NCBI GenBank assembly: GCA_900316165.1
Contig: ONBW01000013.1
Location: 1-52,924, forward strand
DNA from: an uncultured Lachnospiraceae bacterium
GTDB lineage: Bacteria > Bacillota > Clostridia > Lachnospirales > Lachnospiraceae
Reading direction: 5' to 3'
DNA: 52,924 nt
The position numbers and the translations under genes were made by a program. Each line of letters opens with the position of its first letter. Within the stretch, counting starts at the first letter, position 1. A model generated the notes under the pieces. It was not told the DNA's origin, searched no databases, and was given only the letters and a program-made list of their open reading frames with translations. Below, piece by piece: positions 29,638 through 39,511 of this stretch.

Positions 29638-30020
29638 GATTTCTTCCTTTCTGCCTTGGAGACGAATTTCTCGTTATCAACTATAAAACGCTCGTGAGTT
29701 CCGCGGCCGATTATGCCTGCCTCATCGTAAGCTTCCCAGGAAAAAGTAAGCTTTCTTCTGTCTATAGCAGTAAGTGTAGTCTTCGCTGTGATCTTAAGAC
29801 CGACTGGAGTAGCGGACTCGTGAGATAAGGTCATAGCAGTACCTACTGTGGACTGTCCCTCATCGAGCTCACCTGCAACTGATGACCAGGCTGCCTTCTC
29901 GACAGTGGCAACCATGGCTGGTGTAGCAAAAACAGGAAGGGTACCGCTTCCCATCTTTATCGCTGTATTATCTTCGGAAACAATAGTTTCAGCCTCCCCG
30001 GTAATTCCTTCTTTTAGCAT
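29634..30020 (-). CDS. Hotdog-fold thioesterase, FlK-like
   Basis: A 128-aa single-domain hotdog protein. The pattern FATPAMVATVEKAAW followed by LSHESATPVG resembles fluoroacetyl-CoA thioesterase FlK, whose Thr, Glu and His are catalytic; candidates here are Thr33, Glu41 and His67. Related proteins in gut clostridia are usually annotated as thioesterase or dihydrolipoamide-like family without proven substrates. AAAGGAG precedes the ATG. It starts a two-gene operon with the nitrilase-HD gene. Confidence 0.83.
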   Translation of the reverse strand: MLKEGITGEAETIVSEDNTAIKMGSGTLPVFATPAMVATVEKAAWSSVAGELDEGQSTVGTAMTLSHESATPVGLKITAKTTLTAIDRRKLTFSWEAYDEAGIIGRGTHERFIVDNEKFVSKAERKKS

Positions 30021-30047
30021 TTGAAAAAGCTCCTTTCATTTTTTGAC

Positions 30048-30056
30048 ATTATAACA
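30048..30056 (-). promoter_or_regulatory. Extended -10 promoter for the thioesterase operon
   Basis: On the minus strand TGT-TATAAT lies 28 bp upstream of the thioesterase ATG. No good -35 box is seen (TTCGTA at 18 bp at best), as expected for an extended -10 promoter. Confidence 0.6.
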
Positions 30057-30146
30057 TAAATTTAAATATAATACGAAAAATAGAGAAAACAGGCGAATTA
30101 CGGCGAAAAATAAAAAATACATGAGAAAATCAACTGATTTCGGGTG

Positions 30147-30175
30147 TTGCGTACGCGGGAACAAAAAACTATTAT
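30147..30175 (+). promoter_or_regulatory. Sigma-A type promoter for groESL
   Basis: TTGCGT (30147-30152), a 17-bp spacer and TATTAT (30170-30175) end 12 bp before the CIRCE operator, so bound HrcA would block initiation. Confidence 0.75.
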
Positions 30176-30187
30176 ATACATAGTTGG

Positions 30188-30214
30188 TTAGCACTCCACC
30201 GAAATGAGTGCTAA
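30188..30214 (+). promoter_or_regulatory. CIRCE operator (HrcA binding site)
   Basis: TTAGCACTC-N9-GAGTGCTAA is an exact match to the CIRCE consensus. A flanking G/C pair extends the dyad to 10 bp. It lies 32 bp before groES and marks heat-shock control by HrcA, which is encoded elsewhere. Confidence 0.98.
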
Positions 30215-30246
30215 CAAATCAGGATAAAAACAAGGAGGTATTCATC

Positions 30247-30519
30247 ATGAAACTGAATCCGTTATCAGACCGGGTTGTTTTAAAGCAGTTAGAGGCAGAG
30301 GAAAAGACCAAGTCAGGCATCATCCTTGCTGACAGTGCAAAGGAAAAGCCACAGGAGGCTGAGGTTATTGCTGTAGGTCCTGGAACAAAGGACGTTACAA
30401 TGCAGGTTAAGGCTGGACAGAAGGTAGTTTACAGCAAGTACGCCGGAACTAACGTAAAGCTCGATGATGAAGAGTACATTATTGTAAAGCAGGACGACAT
30501 TCTTGCTATAGTAGAATAA
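30247..30519 (+). CDS. groES: Co-chaperonin GroES
   Basis: A 90-aa co-chaperonin that caps the GroEL ring. The start MKLNPLSDRVVLK, the mobile-loop region (EAEEKTKSGIILADSAKEKP) and the VVYSKYAGT beta-roof segment are standard. The ATG is chosen because AAGGAGGT lies 6-7 nt upstream; an upstream in-frame ATG lies within the CIRCE element and is rejected. groEL follows after 26 bp. Confidence 0.98.
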   Translation: MKLNPLSDRVVLKQLEAEEKTKSGIILADSAKEKPQEAEVIAVGPGTKDVTMQVKAGQKVVYSKYAGTNVKLDDEEYIIVKQDDILAIVE

Positions 30520-30542
30520 TTTTTCAGGAAGGAAGTATTTAA

Positions 30543-32162
<1,620 letters not shown>

Positions 32163-32201
32163 TGAATAAGTAAGAGCCTTGTGCTTAAAAAAATAAACGA
32201 G

Positions 32202-32233
32202 AGAGTCGTTCGGAAACGGACGGCTCTTTTTTT
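32202..32233 (+). terminator. Rho-independent terminator after groEL
   Basis: AGAGTCGTTC (32202-32211) pairs with GGACGGCTCT (32218-32227) through GGAAAC, using two G-U pairs, and is followed by a run of seven T. Confidence 0.88.
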
Positions 32234-32245
32234 GTAAAAAAAGTT

Positions 32246-32274
32246 TTGACAAATACACGAGAAATGCTCATAAT
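32246..32274 (+). promoter_or_regulatory. Sigma-A type promoter downstream of groEL
   Basis: TTGACA (32246-32251), a 17-bp spacer and CATAAT (32269-32274) lie 34 bp before the small gene that follows, just after the groEL terminator. Confidence 0.78.
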
Positions 32275-32307
32275 CATAGTGGAAAAGTGATTTTTGGAGA
32301 TATGCAG

Positions 32308-32562
32308 ATGTCAGAACAAGAGATGAAAATGACAGTCTCCCCTATCTGTACTGATAAGACAGGGAAGAAGAAATACGCCTATGTGACATTTACAGATGGG
32401 GATAAGTATGCAGAGGCAAAGATTCCTTACTGTGAGATCACAAAGAACGATGGATTCAGCGACGAAGAGATTGCCGGACTTATGTTTTACATAAAGACAA
32501 ATCTGCCCGAGCTTAAAAAAATTGCTGCAAAAAACAATGTCTTTGAAGCTTTAAAGAAGTAG
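32308..32562 (+). CDS. Small protein of unknown function
   Basis: I do not recognise the family. The 84-aa protein has a beta-rich N-terminal half (KMTVSPICTDKTGKKKYAYVTFTDGDKYAEAKIP) and a helical C-terminal half (SDEEIAGLMFYIKTNLPELKKIA). There is no signal peptide, membrane segment or metal motif. The ATG at 32308 is preferred, with GGAGA 7-8 nt upstream; an ATG two codons earlier is too close to that site. It heads the unit that continues into the TIM-barrel gene. Confidence 0.78.
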   Translation: MSEQEMKMTVSPICTDKTGKKKYAYVTFTDGDKYAEAKIPYCEITKNDGFSDEEIAGLMFYIKTNLPELKKIAAKNNVFEALKK

Positions 32563-32580
32563 GTGAAAGGACAAGGGAGA

Positions 32581-33249
32581 ATGGCTGAAGAAAAGAAAAG
32601 ACCTGTAATCGAAACAAAACTCAGACACAATATCCTTGCTGTTCCGGAGGAGGCCAGAAAGGCTTCAGGAATAGTTATTTTTGGCAGGAGGATAAAGACT
32701 CTTGTATTTACGACAGACTTAGCGATAATCAGAAACTGCAATGCTGATGCAGTCTTTGCCGTCTATCCGTTTACTCCTCAGACTGCCATAGGAGATGCTA
32801 TAATTAAGTATTCCTATATCCCAGTATTTGCAGGTGTAGGCGGAGGTACGACTCACGGAGTAAGAACCATAGGGCTTGCAAAGGATATGGAGAGCAGCGG
32901 AGCTATGGGAATAGTTCTTAATTCTCCTATTAAGAACGTAAATCTCTTGGCTGTCTCAAAGGCTGTGGATATCCCTGTTGTAATTACTGTGACAAGTATT
33001 AATACTGACATAAAGGCAAGACTGGAAGCTGGAGCTTCGATATTAAATGTCGCATGTGCAGCCAGGACACCTGAGGTAGTAGCACATATCAGAGAAAATT
33101 TCCATGATGTGCCTATTATCGCAAGTGGCGGAAACACACCCGAGAATATCAAAAGAACTGTTGATGCAGGAGCAAATGCTATTACCTACACTCCTCCTGG
33201 AACGGCAGAGCTTTTTGATTCTATGATGGAGAGATATCGTAATCTCTGA
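32581..33249 (+). CDS. TIM-barrel protein of unknown substrate
   Basis: The 222-aa protein alternates beta strands and helices as in phosphate-binding TIM barrels. The C-terminal block IIASGGNTPENIKRTVDAGANAITYTPPG resembles the standard phosphate-binding motif of ThiE/TrpC/KDPG-aldolase type barrels, and GVGGGTTHGVRT in the middle could bind a ligand. Such proteins are often labelled hydrolase without evidence. It follows the small gene by 18 bp and precedes pncB, so it may belong with nicotinate metabolism, but this is inference. The ATG was chosen over a GTG six codons upstream because AAGGACAAGGGAG lies before it. Confidence 0.78.
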   Translation: MAEEKKRPVIETKLRHNILAVPEEARKASGIVIFGRRIKTLVFTTDLAIIRNCNADAVFAVYPFTPQTAIGDAIIKYSYIPVFAGVGGGTTHGVRTIGLAKDMESSGAMGIVLNSPIKNVNLLAVSKAVDIPVVITVTSINTDIKARLEAGASILNVACAARTPEVVAHIRENFHDVPIIASGGNTPENIKRTVDAGANAITYTPPGTAELFDSMMERYRNL

Positions 33250-33294
33250 TGAGGTTCAGGGATTTTTGATAAATTTTTTGCGTGAGGTGACGCG

Positions 33295-34755
33295 ATGAAT
33301 ATCTATGATAACAGGAACATCTCGATGATGATGGACCTGTACGAGCTTACTATGGCGAACGGTTATTTTCTCTCGGAGAACGAGGATACGAAGGTGGCGT
33401 TCGATGTCTTCTACAGGAAAAATCCTGATGGAGGCGGCTTTTCTATTTTTGCAGGACTTGAGCAGATAGTGGAATATCTGCTTGGAATGCACTTTGATGA
33501 CAGTGATATAGAGTACCTGCGTGGACTTCATCAGTTTGATGACAAGTTCCTCGATTATTTGAGAAATTTCAAGTTCACCGGAGACGTATATGCCTATCCG
33601 GAAGGAACTATCATGTATCCGGGTGAGCCGATTGTAACTGTCGTTGCTCCACTTGTACAGGCTCAGCTGGTAGAAACTGAGATTTTGGCTCAGGTGAACC
33701 ATCAGAGTCTTATCGCTACCAAGGCACAGCGAATTGTGCGTTCAGCAGCAGGCAGAGCGGTTTCTGACTTTGGAGCGAGAAGAGCTCACAATAATGACGC
33801 TGCCATATACGGCGCCAGAGCTGCCTTTATCGGTGGGGTAAAGGGCACGGCTACAGTTTCTGCGGGACAGTATTTTGACATACCAGTCGGCGGAACAATG
33901 GCGCACAGCTTTATCATGTTCTACAAGGATGAGCTTACAGCCTTTAGAAAGTTTGCTTCGATCTATCCGAATAACTGCATCCTTCTCGTTGATACCTACG
34001 ATGTATTAAAGCAGGGTGTTCCGAATGCCATAAAAGTCTTTAATGAGATGAAAGAGAAAGGCATTAAGAGCTCGAATTATGGGATAAGAATTGACTCAGG
34101 AGACTTAAGCTACCTGACGCAGAAGTCGCGCGAAATGCTCGATGCAGCAGGCTTTACCGATGCAAAGATCGTAATCAGCAACAGCCTCGACGAGTACACC
34201 ATAAAGTCTATCCTCGATCAGGGTGGAAAAGTAGACTCGTTCGGTGTCGGTGAGAGACTTATAACCAGCCGCTCGGAGCCTGTATTTGGAGCAGTATTCA
34301 AGCTCTGTGCAGTCGAGAAGGATGGAAAGTTCGATCCGAGGATAAAGGTATCTGACTCCATTGAAAAAATAACGAATCCTGGACTGAAGAGTGTCTACCG
34401 TATCTATGACAAGGCGGGACATGCCATAGCTGACCTTATTACAGGCCGTGGCGAGGAGATAGATATGAGTAAGCCTTACAGGTTTGTAGATCCGTTGGAG
34501 CCATGGAAGGTCAGATCATTTACAGACTGCACAGCAAAGCCACTTCAGAAGCTTATTATAAAGCAGGGTAAGCTTAACACTGAGCTTCCGACAGTAAGAG
34601 AGATTCAGGCCTTTGTAAAGGATCAGCTCGTAAATGAGATCTGGCCAGAGGAGCAGCGATTCGAGAATCCTCACAGACACTATGTCGACATGAGCCCTAA
34701 GTACTATGAGATGAAGATGGATATGCTCAGCAGTATCGGAAAGGCTGGAGAGTAA
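33295..34755 (+). CDS. pncB: Nicotinate phosphoribosyltransferase
   Basis: The enzyme joins nicotinate and PRPP to form NaMN, the salvage entry to NAD. It begins DLYELTMANGYF, has the conserved DFGARRAHNNDAA near residue 160 and a likely phospho-histidine in GGTMAHSF. The 486-aa length fits the longer Gram-positive PncB group. GAGGTGA lies 4-6 nt before the ATG. Confidence 0.94.
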   Translation: MNIYDNRNISMMMDLYELTMANGYFLSENEDTKVAFDVFYRKNPDGGGFSIFAGLEQIVEYLLGMHFDDSDIEYLRGLHQFDDKFLDYLRNFKFTGDVYAYPEGTIMYPGEPIVTVVAPLVQAQLVETEILAQVNHQSLIATKAQRIVRSAAGRAVSDFGARRAHNNDAAIYGARAAFIGGVKGTATVSAGQYFDIPVGGTMAHSFIMFYKDELTAFRKFASIYPNNCILLVDTYDVLKQGVPNAIKVFNEMKEKGIKSSNYGIRIDSGDLSYLTQKSREMLDAAGFTDAKIVISNSLDEYTIKSILDQGGKVDSFGVGERLITSRSEPVFGAVFKLCAVEKDGKFDPRIKVSDSIEKITNPGLKSVYRIYDKAGHAIADLITGRGEEIDMSKPYRFVDPLEPWKVRSFTDCTAKPLQKLIIKQGKLNTELPTVREIQAFVKDQLVNEIWPEEQRFENPHRHYVDMSPKYYEMKMDMLSSIGKAGE

Positions 34756-34806
34756 TAAAAAAAGGAAAGAAAGATATAGAAGGAAAGAAACAGATAGGAG
34801 TAGGAA

Positions 34807-35367
34807 ATGAAAGAAACATTCAAAGCAGGGAATATGCTCTACCCTCTGCCGGCAGTTCTTGTATCCACGAGAGATGCTGACGGAAAGGATAATCTGATGA
34901 CAGTCGCATGGACAGGAACAGTCTGCACCAATCCGCCGATGCTTTACATATCGGTAAGGAAGAGCCGCTATTCATATAAGGCACTTCATCAGACGAAGGT
35001 CTTCGGTATAAATCTCACGACAGAGAAGCTGGCCTGGGCTACTGATTACTGCGGGGTAGTCAGTGGAAGCACTCACGATAAATTCAAAGAATGTCACCTG
35101 ACAAAGGAAAAAGCAGATGAGATAGACGTATCTCTTGTTGCAGAAAGTCCTGTAACTATAGAGTGCAGGATTAATGATGAGAGAGATCTCGGATCTCATG
35201 TGATGCTCCTGGCCTACGTGCTTTCTGTGCATGTGGACAGTAAGTATATGGATGAGAATGGCCGTTTTGCGCTCGAGAAGGCAAAGCCTATTGTTTACTC
35301 GCACGGCACCTATTTTTCTCTTGGAAAAGAGCTTGGAACTTTTGGATATTCAGTAAAGAAAAAATAA
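34807..35367 (+). CDS. Flavin reductase-like FMN-binding protein
   Basis: The 186-aa split-barrel protein has the flavin reductase pattern: PLPAVLVSTRDADGKDNLMTVAW at the start, then FGINLTTEKLA and a C-terminal THDKF-type region. It probably binds FMN. Members range from flavin reductases to non-redox flavin carriers; the partner is unknown. A run of purines (AGGAAAGAAA) fills the 50-bp gap before it. The acyltransferase gene starts directly after its stop. Confidence 0.85.
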   Translation: MKETFKAGNMLYPLPAVLVSTRDADGKDNLMTVAWTGTVCTNPPMLYISVRKSRYSYKALHQTKVFGINLTTEKLAWATDYCGVVSGSTHDKFKECHLTKEKADEIDVSLVAESPVTIECRINDERDLGSHVMLLAYVLSVHVDSKYMDENGRFALEKAKPIVYSHGTYFSLGKELGTFGYSVKKK

Positions 35368-36525
35368 ATGGAAACGAAAAAGAAACCACGTGAATCAAAT
35401 ATCGAACTGATGCGGATAGTCGCAATGATCATGATCATCACTTTCCATATCCTGCGTCACAGCATCAGAGATCAGCTCACGGATACATCCCTGATCAATC
35501 TTTTTGGCACTCAGGACTATTTCTGCCACCCGAAGTTCTATTCGAAACTGATGTGGCTCTATCTGATCATGCCTCTTGGCAAAATAGGAAACGGTATGTT
35601 CATCATGATTTCCGGCTACTTCATGGCAAGCCGCAAGATAAATCTGGTGCGTACAGGTAAGAAGCTCGTTGAACAGATGGCTTACATCACTATAGTGCTG
35701 ATGTTTGTATCATATGCCTTCTTTTCGTTTTTCTACGATGGAACAGCCGGGATTAAGGTTAACCTTACTAGCCTTGAGAGGTTTAATAACAACTCATGGT
35801 TCATCGGATATTATATCCTTATCATCATAGTTGCGGGGCTTTTGCTTAATAAATATCTGCAGAGATGGGATAAGAGGAACTATCTCGTGTTCCTGGCTGT
35901 AATGTTCTGTATAGTCTCATTCGGATGGTCAGGAGATTTCCTTGAGGGAATATCTGATGACCTTCGTATTCTAGGAATTGGTATCTTCTATTATGCTCTG
36001 GGAGGTTATCTGAGGAGATTTGATCCTTTTAAAAATGTAAGGACAGGCGTCTTTGCAGTACTTATCGTGCTGATTAATCTGTTTCTGATGTTCTCGTATA
36101 GAAACCAGGTAATCGATGCTATAGTTGATTACCAGTTTGGCAGTAAGAAATCATATTTCGTCCAGCCTTTCGAGATAATCCCGGAGTACAGCTGGATCGC
36201 AGTGCTGCTTTCAGTCTGCGTCTTCTGTATTTTTACAAGGATACATATGAAGTCAAACAGGTTTATAAATTTTCTGGGTTCAGCAACGTTTATGATCTAC
36301 CTGTTTCACGACAACAACTTCATGTACAGCCTCTGGAAGTGCATGAACTGGATTGGACCTTTAAAGAAAAATCTGGGTCTCTTTGTCCTGAGATATGCAT
36401 TCTGGGTTGTGCTGATTTTTGCAGCAGGAACGATTCTTTTTCTGATTTATCTGCAGCTCGTAAAGCTGATACGATTTATCTGGAGGTGCTGCAGGAAACA
36501 GACAGTTGAAGAGACCAAGTCATAA
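35368..36525 (+). CDS. Acyltransferase family 3 membrane protein
   Basis: The protein starts with the family motif SNIELMRIVAMIMIITFHILRH and has about ten membrane helices in 385 aa. Family members O-acylate or O-acetylate sugars of cell-surface polymers. The early histidine (about residue 27) is probably the catalytic one. The donor and acceptor cannot be told. Its start abuts the flavin reductase stop. Confidence 0.87.
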   Translation: METKKKPRESNIELMRIVAMIMIITFHILRHSIRDQLTDTSLINLFGTQDYFCHPKFYSKLMWLYLIMPLGKIGNGMFIMISGYFMASRKINLVRTGKKLVEQMAYITIVLMFVSYAFFSFFYDGTAGIKVNLTSLERFNNNSWFIGYYILIIIVAGLLLNKYLQRWDKRNYLVFLAVMFCIVSFGWSGDFLEGISDDLRILGIGIFYYALGGYLRRFDPFKNVRTGVFAVLIVLINLFLMFSYRNQVIDAIVDYQFGSKKSYFVQPFEIIPEYSWIAVLLSVCVFCIFTRIHMKSNRFINFLGSATFMIYLFHDNNFMYSLWKCMNWIGPLKKNLGLFVLRYAFWVVLIFAAGTILFLIYLQLVKLIRFIWRCCRKQTVEETKS

Positions 36526-37504
36526 ATTCGTTGAAATGAAAAAAGCTTATAGTGATTTACAGAAAAAAATAATCGACATGACCTGCTTCCTTCTCACAGT
36601 CTTTTTGATGGTGCTTCTGTCAATTGTGGCTGGCGAGAGGGAGATTATCTTCCCGGAGGTCGGGGCGATAGCAGCAGGCATGTTTCTTACTCCACACAGA
36701 TCGTGGATGACAAATGGCAGGAGAATGTTCCTGCTTCTTTTAGTGTGCGGAATTATTGGGATGGGGATAGTGCGTTTTGTTCCTCTCCCTCTTACTCTTC
36801 AGATGATTCTTGGCTACGCTGTAGCTCTTTTTATCCAGTCTGTTTCAGGAACTTCTTTTATGCCGATGATTTCGGCCCTTGTTCTGCCGATTCTTTTGCA
36901 GACAAGGTCGCTCTTGTATATAGCCTCTATCGTTATTTTTACATCGATTATCATAGTCCTTCGTAAAATCCTAGAAAAAACAGGCGTAAAGGCAGAAGAG
37001 GAGTTTATCCCGGTGCAGAAAAATCTGCCTGTGACTCTATCTGTTTTCCGGCTGGTTGTAGCTTCTGCAATGATATTTGCAGCTATTAAGACAGGTTGGA
37101 GATTCATGGCAGCGCCTCCGCTTCTTGTAGCATTTACAGAGCTCTCTGCCTATAAGAATAAGGTCATCAGGATGCACCCGATTCGTGTGATCATCCTTCT
37201 TACTCTTTCGGCTGCCTCAGGAGCCTATGTCAGGATGGCATTTGTAAGGCTTCCGGGTATTTTTACGATAGTAAGCCTTCTGATATCGTCGGTTATTTTT
37301 CTTATAATCTTTTACCATACGGGACCGATGGTTCCTCCGGCAGGAGCTGCTATGGTGCTCGCATACCTGGCCCCTGAAAAAATGCTTGCCACCTACCCGA
37401 TTCAGATCTGTGCTGGAATCTCTGTCTATGTCGGAGTTACGCTGATACGAAATGCTGTTATGAAAAAATACAAATCTGACTTTTTGTTCTTCAAAAATCA
37501 TTGA
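36506..37504 (+). CDS. HPP-like integral membrane protein with internal duplication
   Basis: The protein has 332 aa and about eight to nine hydrophobic segments. The two halves look like each other: PEVGAIAAGMFLTP in the first and GPMVPPAGAAMVLAYLAPEK in the second, the latter close to the HPP-family signature. HPP proteins include nitrite transporters in plants and cyanobacteria; function here is unknown. The start is uncertain: TTG at 36506 has AGGA 9 nt upstream and overlaps the previous gene by 20 nt, while ATG at 36536 has no good ribosome-binding site. Its stop codon overlaps the -35 box of the next promoter. Confidence 0.75.
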   Translation: MKRPSHKFVEMKKAYSDLQKKIIDMTCFLLTVFLMVLLSIVAGEREIIFPEVGAIAAGMFLTPHRSWMTNGRRMFLLLLVCGIIGMGIVRFVPLPLTLQMILGYAVALFIQSVSGTSFMPMISALVLPILLQTRSLLYIASIVIFTSIIIVLRKILEKTGVKAEEEFIPVQKNLPVTLSVFRLVVASAMIFAAIKTGWRFMAAPPLLVAFTELSAYKNKVIRMHPIRVIILLTLSAASGAYVRMAFVRLPGIFTIVSLLISSVIFLIIFYHTGPMVPPAGAAMVLAYLAPEKMLATYPIQICAGISVYVGVTLIRNAVMKKYKSDFLFFKNH

Positions 37505-37529
37505 CACCCTAAAATCTGACATTTATACT
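37501..37529 (+). promoter_or_regulatory. Sigma-A type promoter for the OPT operon
   Basis: TTGACA (37501-37506), 17 bp and TATACT (37524-37529). The -35 box overlaps the stop codon of the preceding gene. Confidence 0.85.
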
Positions 37530-37531
37530 AG

Positions 37532-37599
37532 AAAGGCGGCTTTCTGTGGATTGTTTTTACAACACAGAAGACTGCCTTTTAACAGTTTTTTGGACTGTT
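37532..37599 (+). promoter_or_regulatory. Leader stem-loops between promoter and OPT gene
   Basis: AAAGGCGGCTTTCTGTG (37532-37548) pairs with CACAGAAGACTGCCTTT (37563-37579) over 17 positions with a few G-U pairs. A smaller stem AACAGT/ACTGTT (37581-37586, 37594-37599) with a T-rich loop follows. The transcript would start near the first stem. The layout fits a leader attenuator or 5'-end stabiliser; a perfect terminator U-tract is lacking. Confidence 0.65.
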
Positions 37600-37630
37600 T
37601 GGGGAAATAAAAGGAAAGAAAGGTAAAAAA

Positions 37631-39511
37631 ATGAGTAACGAAAAGAAAGAATTCAAACCATTTGTGTCTGCTGACACAACGATGCGCGAGCTCTCACCGT
37701 TTTCAATTATCGTAGGTATTCTGCTTGCGATATTATTCGGTGCGGCTAATGCGTACTTAGGCCTTAAGATCGGTATGACGATCTCAGCATCTATTCCTGC
37801 GGCCGTTATCTCTATGGGACTGATCCGCGTGATCCTTCACAGAGATTCAATCCTCGAGAACAACATGGTACAGACCATCGGTTCAGCCGGTGAGTCAGTA
37901 GCGGCAGGAGCTATTTTTACACTCCCGGCTATTTTTATGTGGGCGAATGACGGAAAGACTTCATATCCTTCATTCGGACTGATCGCCCTTATCTGCATGG
38001 TTGGCGGTACACTCGGTGTGCTTTTTATGGTTCCCTTAAGAAACGCCCTTATCGTTCAGGAGCATGGAACTCTTCCTTATCCAGAGGGAACAGCCTGCGC
38101 TGAGGTCCTTCAGGCAGGAGAAGAGGGTGGCGCGAGCGCCAAGACAGTCTTCTCAGGACTAGGAATCGCTGCGGCATTTAAGTTCCTTACTGACGGACTT
38201 AAGATTTTCCCGTCAGAGATCACATATGATTTCAAGCATTACAAGGGTGCCGGTGTCGGAATGGATACCCTTCCTTCACTCTTAGGTGTTGGATATATCT
38301 GCGGACCGAAGATCTCTTCATACATGCTGACCGGTGGTATTTTAGGATGGCTGGTTCTGATGCCTCTTATCTATGTATTTGGTGGTGATATGACCATATA
38401 TCCGGCTTCCAAAACTATCTCAAGTATGGGAGCTGCAACCATCTGGTCATCGTACATCAAGTACATCGGCGCCGGTGCAGTAGCCTGCGGCGGTATCATA
38501 AGCCTTCTGAAGTCACTTCCTACAATGATCAAGGCATTCTCAGGCTCGATGAAGGGATATGGCTCAAAGGTCGGCGAATCTGTAAGAACCAACAAGGATC
38601 TGCCTGCTAAATTCCTTATTTTCGGAATTATCATTATCGCGCTTATTATCTGCATAGTTCCGACCTTCCCGGTTGGTATCGGTGGAACACTTCTTATCGT
38701 AGTATTTGCTTTCTTCTTTGTTACAGTATCTGCCCGTATGGTAGGTATCGTAGGATCTTCAAATAACCCTGTTTCAGGTATGACTATAGCAACTCTTCTT
38801 ATCGTAACAGCTGCATTAAAGGCTACCGGAAACATCGGAATCAAGGGTATGACAGGAGCTATCGTTATAGCCTCTATCATCTGCATCGCATCGGCTATTG
38901 CAGGTGATACCTCACAGGATTTAAAGACCGGATATATCGTAGGAGCTACTCCTTACAAGCAGCAGATCGGTGAGATCATCGGTGTTCTCACTTCTTCAGT
39001 TGCCATCGGCGGTACCCTCTATCTCCTGAACAATGGTCTCGGATATGGAAGCAAGGATCTTCCGGCTCCTCAGGCAGAGCTTATGAAGATGGTAGTTGAG
39101 GGCGTTATGAACGGAAATCTTCCGTGGGCTCTTATTTTTGCAGGAGTATTTATCGGAGTAGTAGTTGAGATAATGGGTATTCCTGTAATGCCGTTCGCGG
39201 TTGGACTCTACCTGCCAATCTACATCTCTCTTCCTATGGTTGTAGGCGGACTGATCCGTCTCTATGTCGATAAGAAGAAGGGATTAAGCGAGGAGGAGAA
39301 AAAGGCTGCAAACAACCGTGGTATTCTCTATTCATCAGGACTTATCGCTGGTGAAGGTCTTGTCGGAATCCTTCTTGCAGCTCTTGCAGCCGCAAAGGTT
39401 AACGTCGACGTTTCAGGATCATTCAGCCTTGGAAGCATCGGATCTCTAATCCTGTTTGCTCTGCTTGCTTGGTCACTCCTCCATCAGACTATGAAAAAGG
39501 GAAATAAGTGA
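37631..39511 (+). CDS. OPT-family oligopeptide transporter
   Basis: The protein has 626 aa and about 15 membrane helices. The start MRELSPFSIIVGILLAILFGAANAYLGLKIGMTISASIPAAVIS is the OPT pattern, and the loop GTLPYPEGTACAEVLQAGEEGG is highly conserved. OPT proteins import small peptides or metal-chelate compounds by proton coupling. It has its own promoter and leader, and its TGA shares one base with the ATG of the PqqD-like gene. Confidence 0.93.
   Translation: MSNEKKEFKPFVSADTTMRELSPFSIIVGILLAILFGAANAYLGLKIGMTISASIPAAVISMGLIRVILHRDSILENNMVQTIGSAGESVAAGAIFTLPAIFMWANDGKTSYPSFGLIALICMVGGTLGVLFMVPLRNALIVQEHGTLPYPEGTACAEVLQAGEEGGASAKTVFSGLGIAAAFKFLTDGLKIFPSEITYDFKHYKGAGVGMDTLPSLLGVGYICGPKISSYMLTGGILGWLVLMPLIYVFGGDMTIYPASKTISSMGAATIWSSYIKYIGAGAVACGGIISLLKSLPTMIKAFSGSMKGYGSKVGESVRTNKDLPAKFLIFGIIIIALIICIVPTFPVGIGGTLLIVVFAFFFVTVSARMVGIVGSSNNPVSGMTIATLLIVTAALKATGNIGIKGMTGAIVIASIICIASAIAGDTSQDLKTGYIVGATPYKQQIGEIIGVLTSSVAIGGTLYLLNNGLGYGSKDLPAPQAELMKMVVEGVMNGNLPWALIFAGVFIGVVVEIMGIPVMPFAVGLYLPIYISLPMVVGGLIRLYVDKKKGLSEEEKKAANNRGILYSSGLIAGEGLVGILLAALAAAKVNVDVSGSFSLGSIGSLILFALLAWSLLHQTMKKGNK

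Noticed and set aside
38371-38886. 171-codon minus-strand frame inside the OPT gene
   Set aside because: It is an antisense shadow of membrane-helix codons, without start signals.
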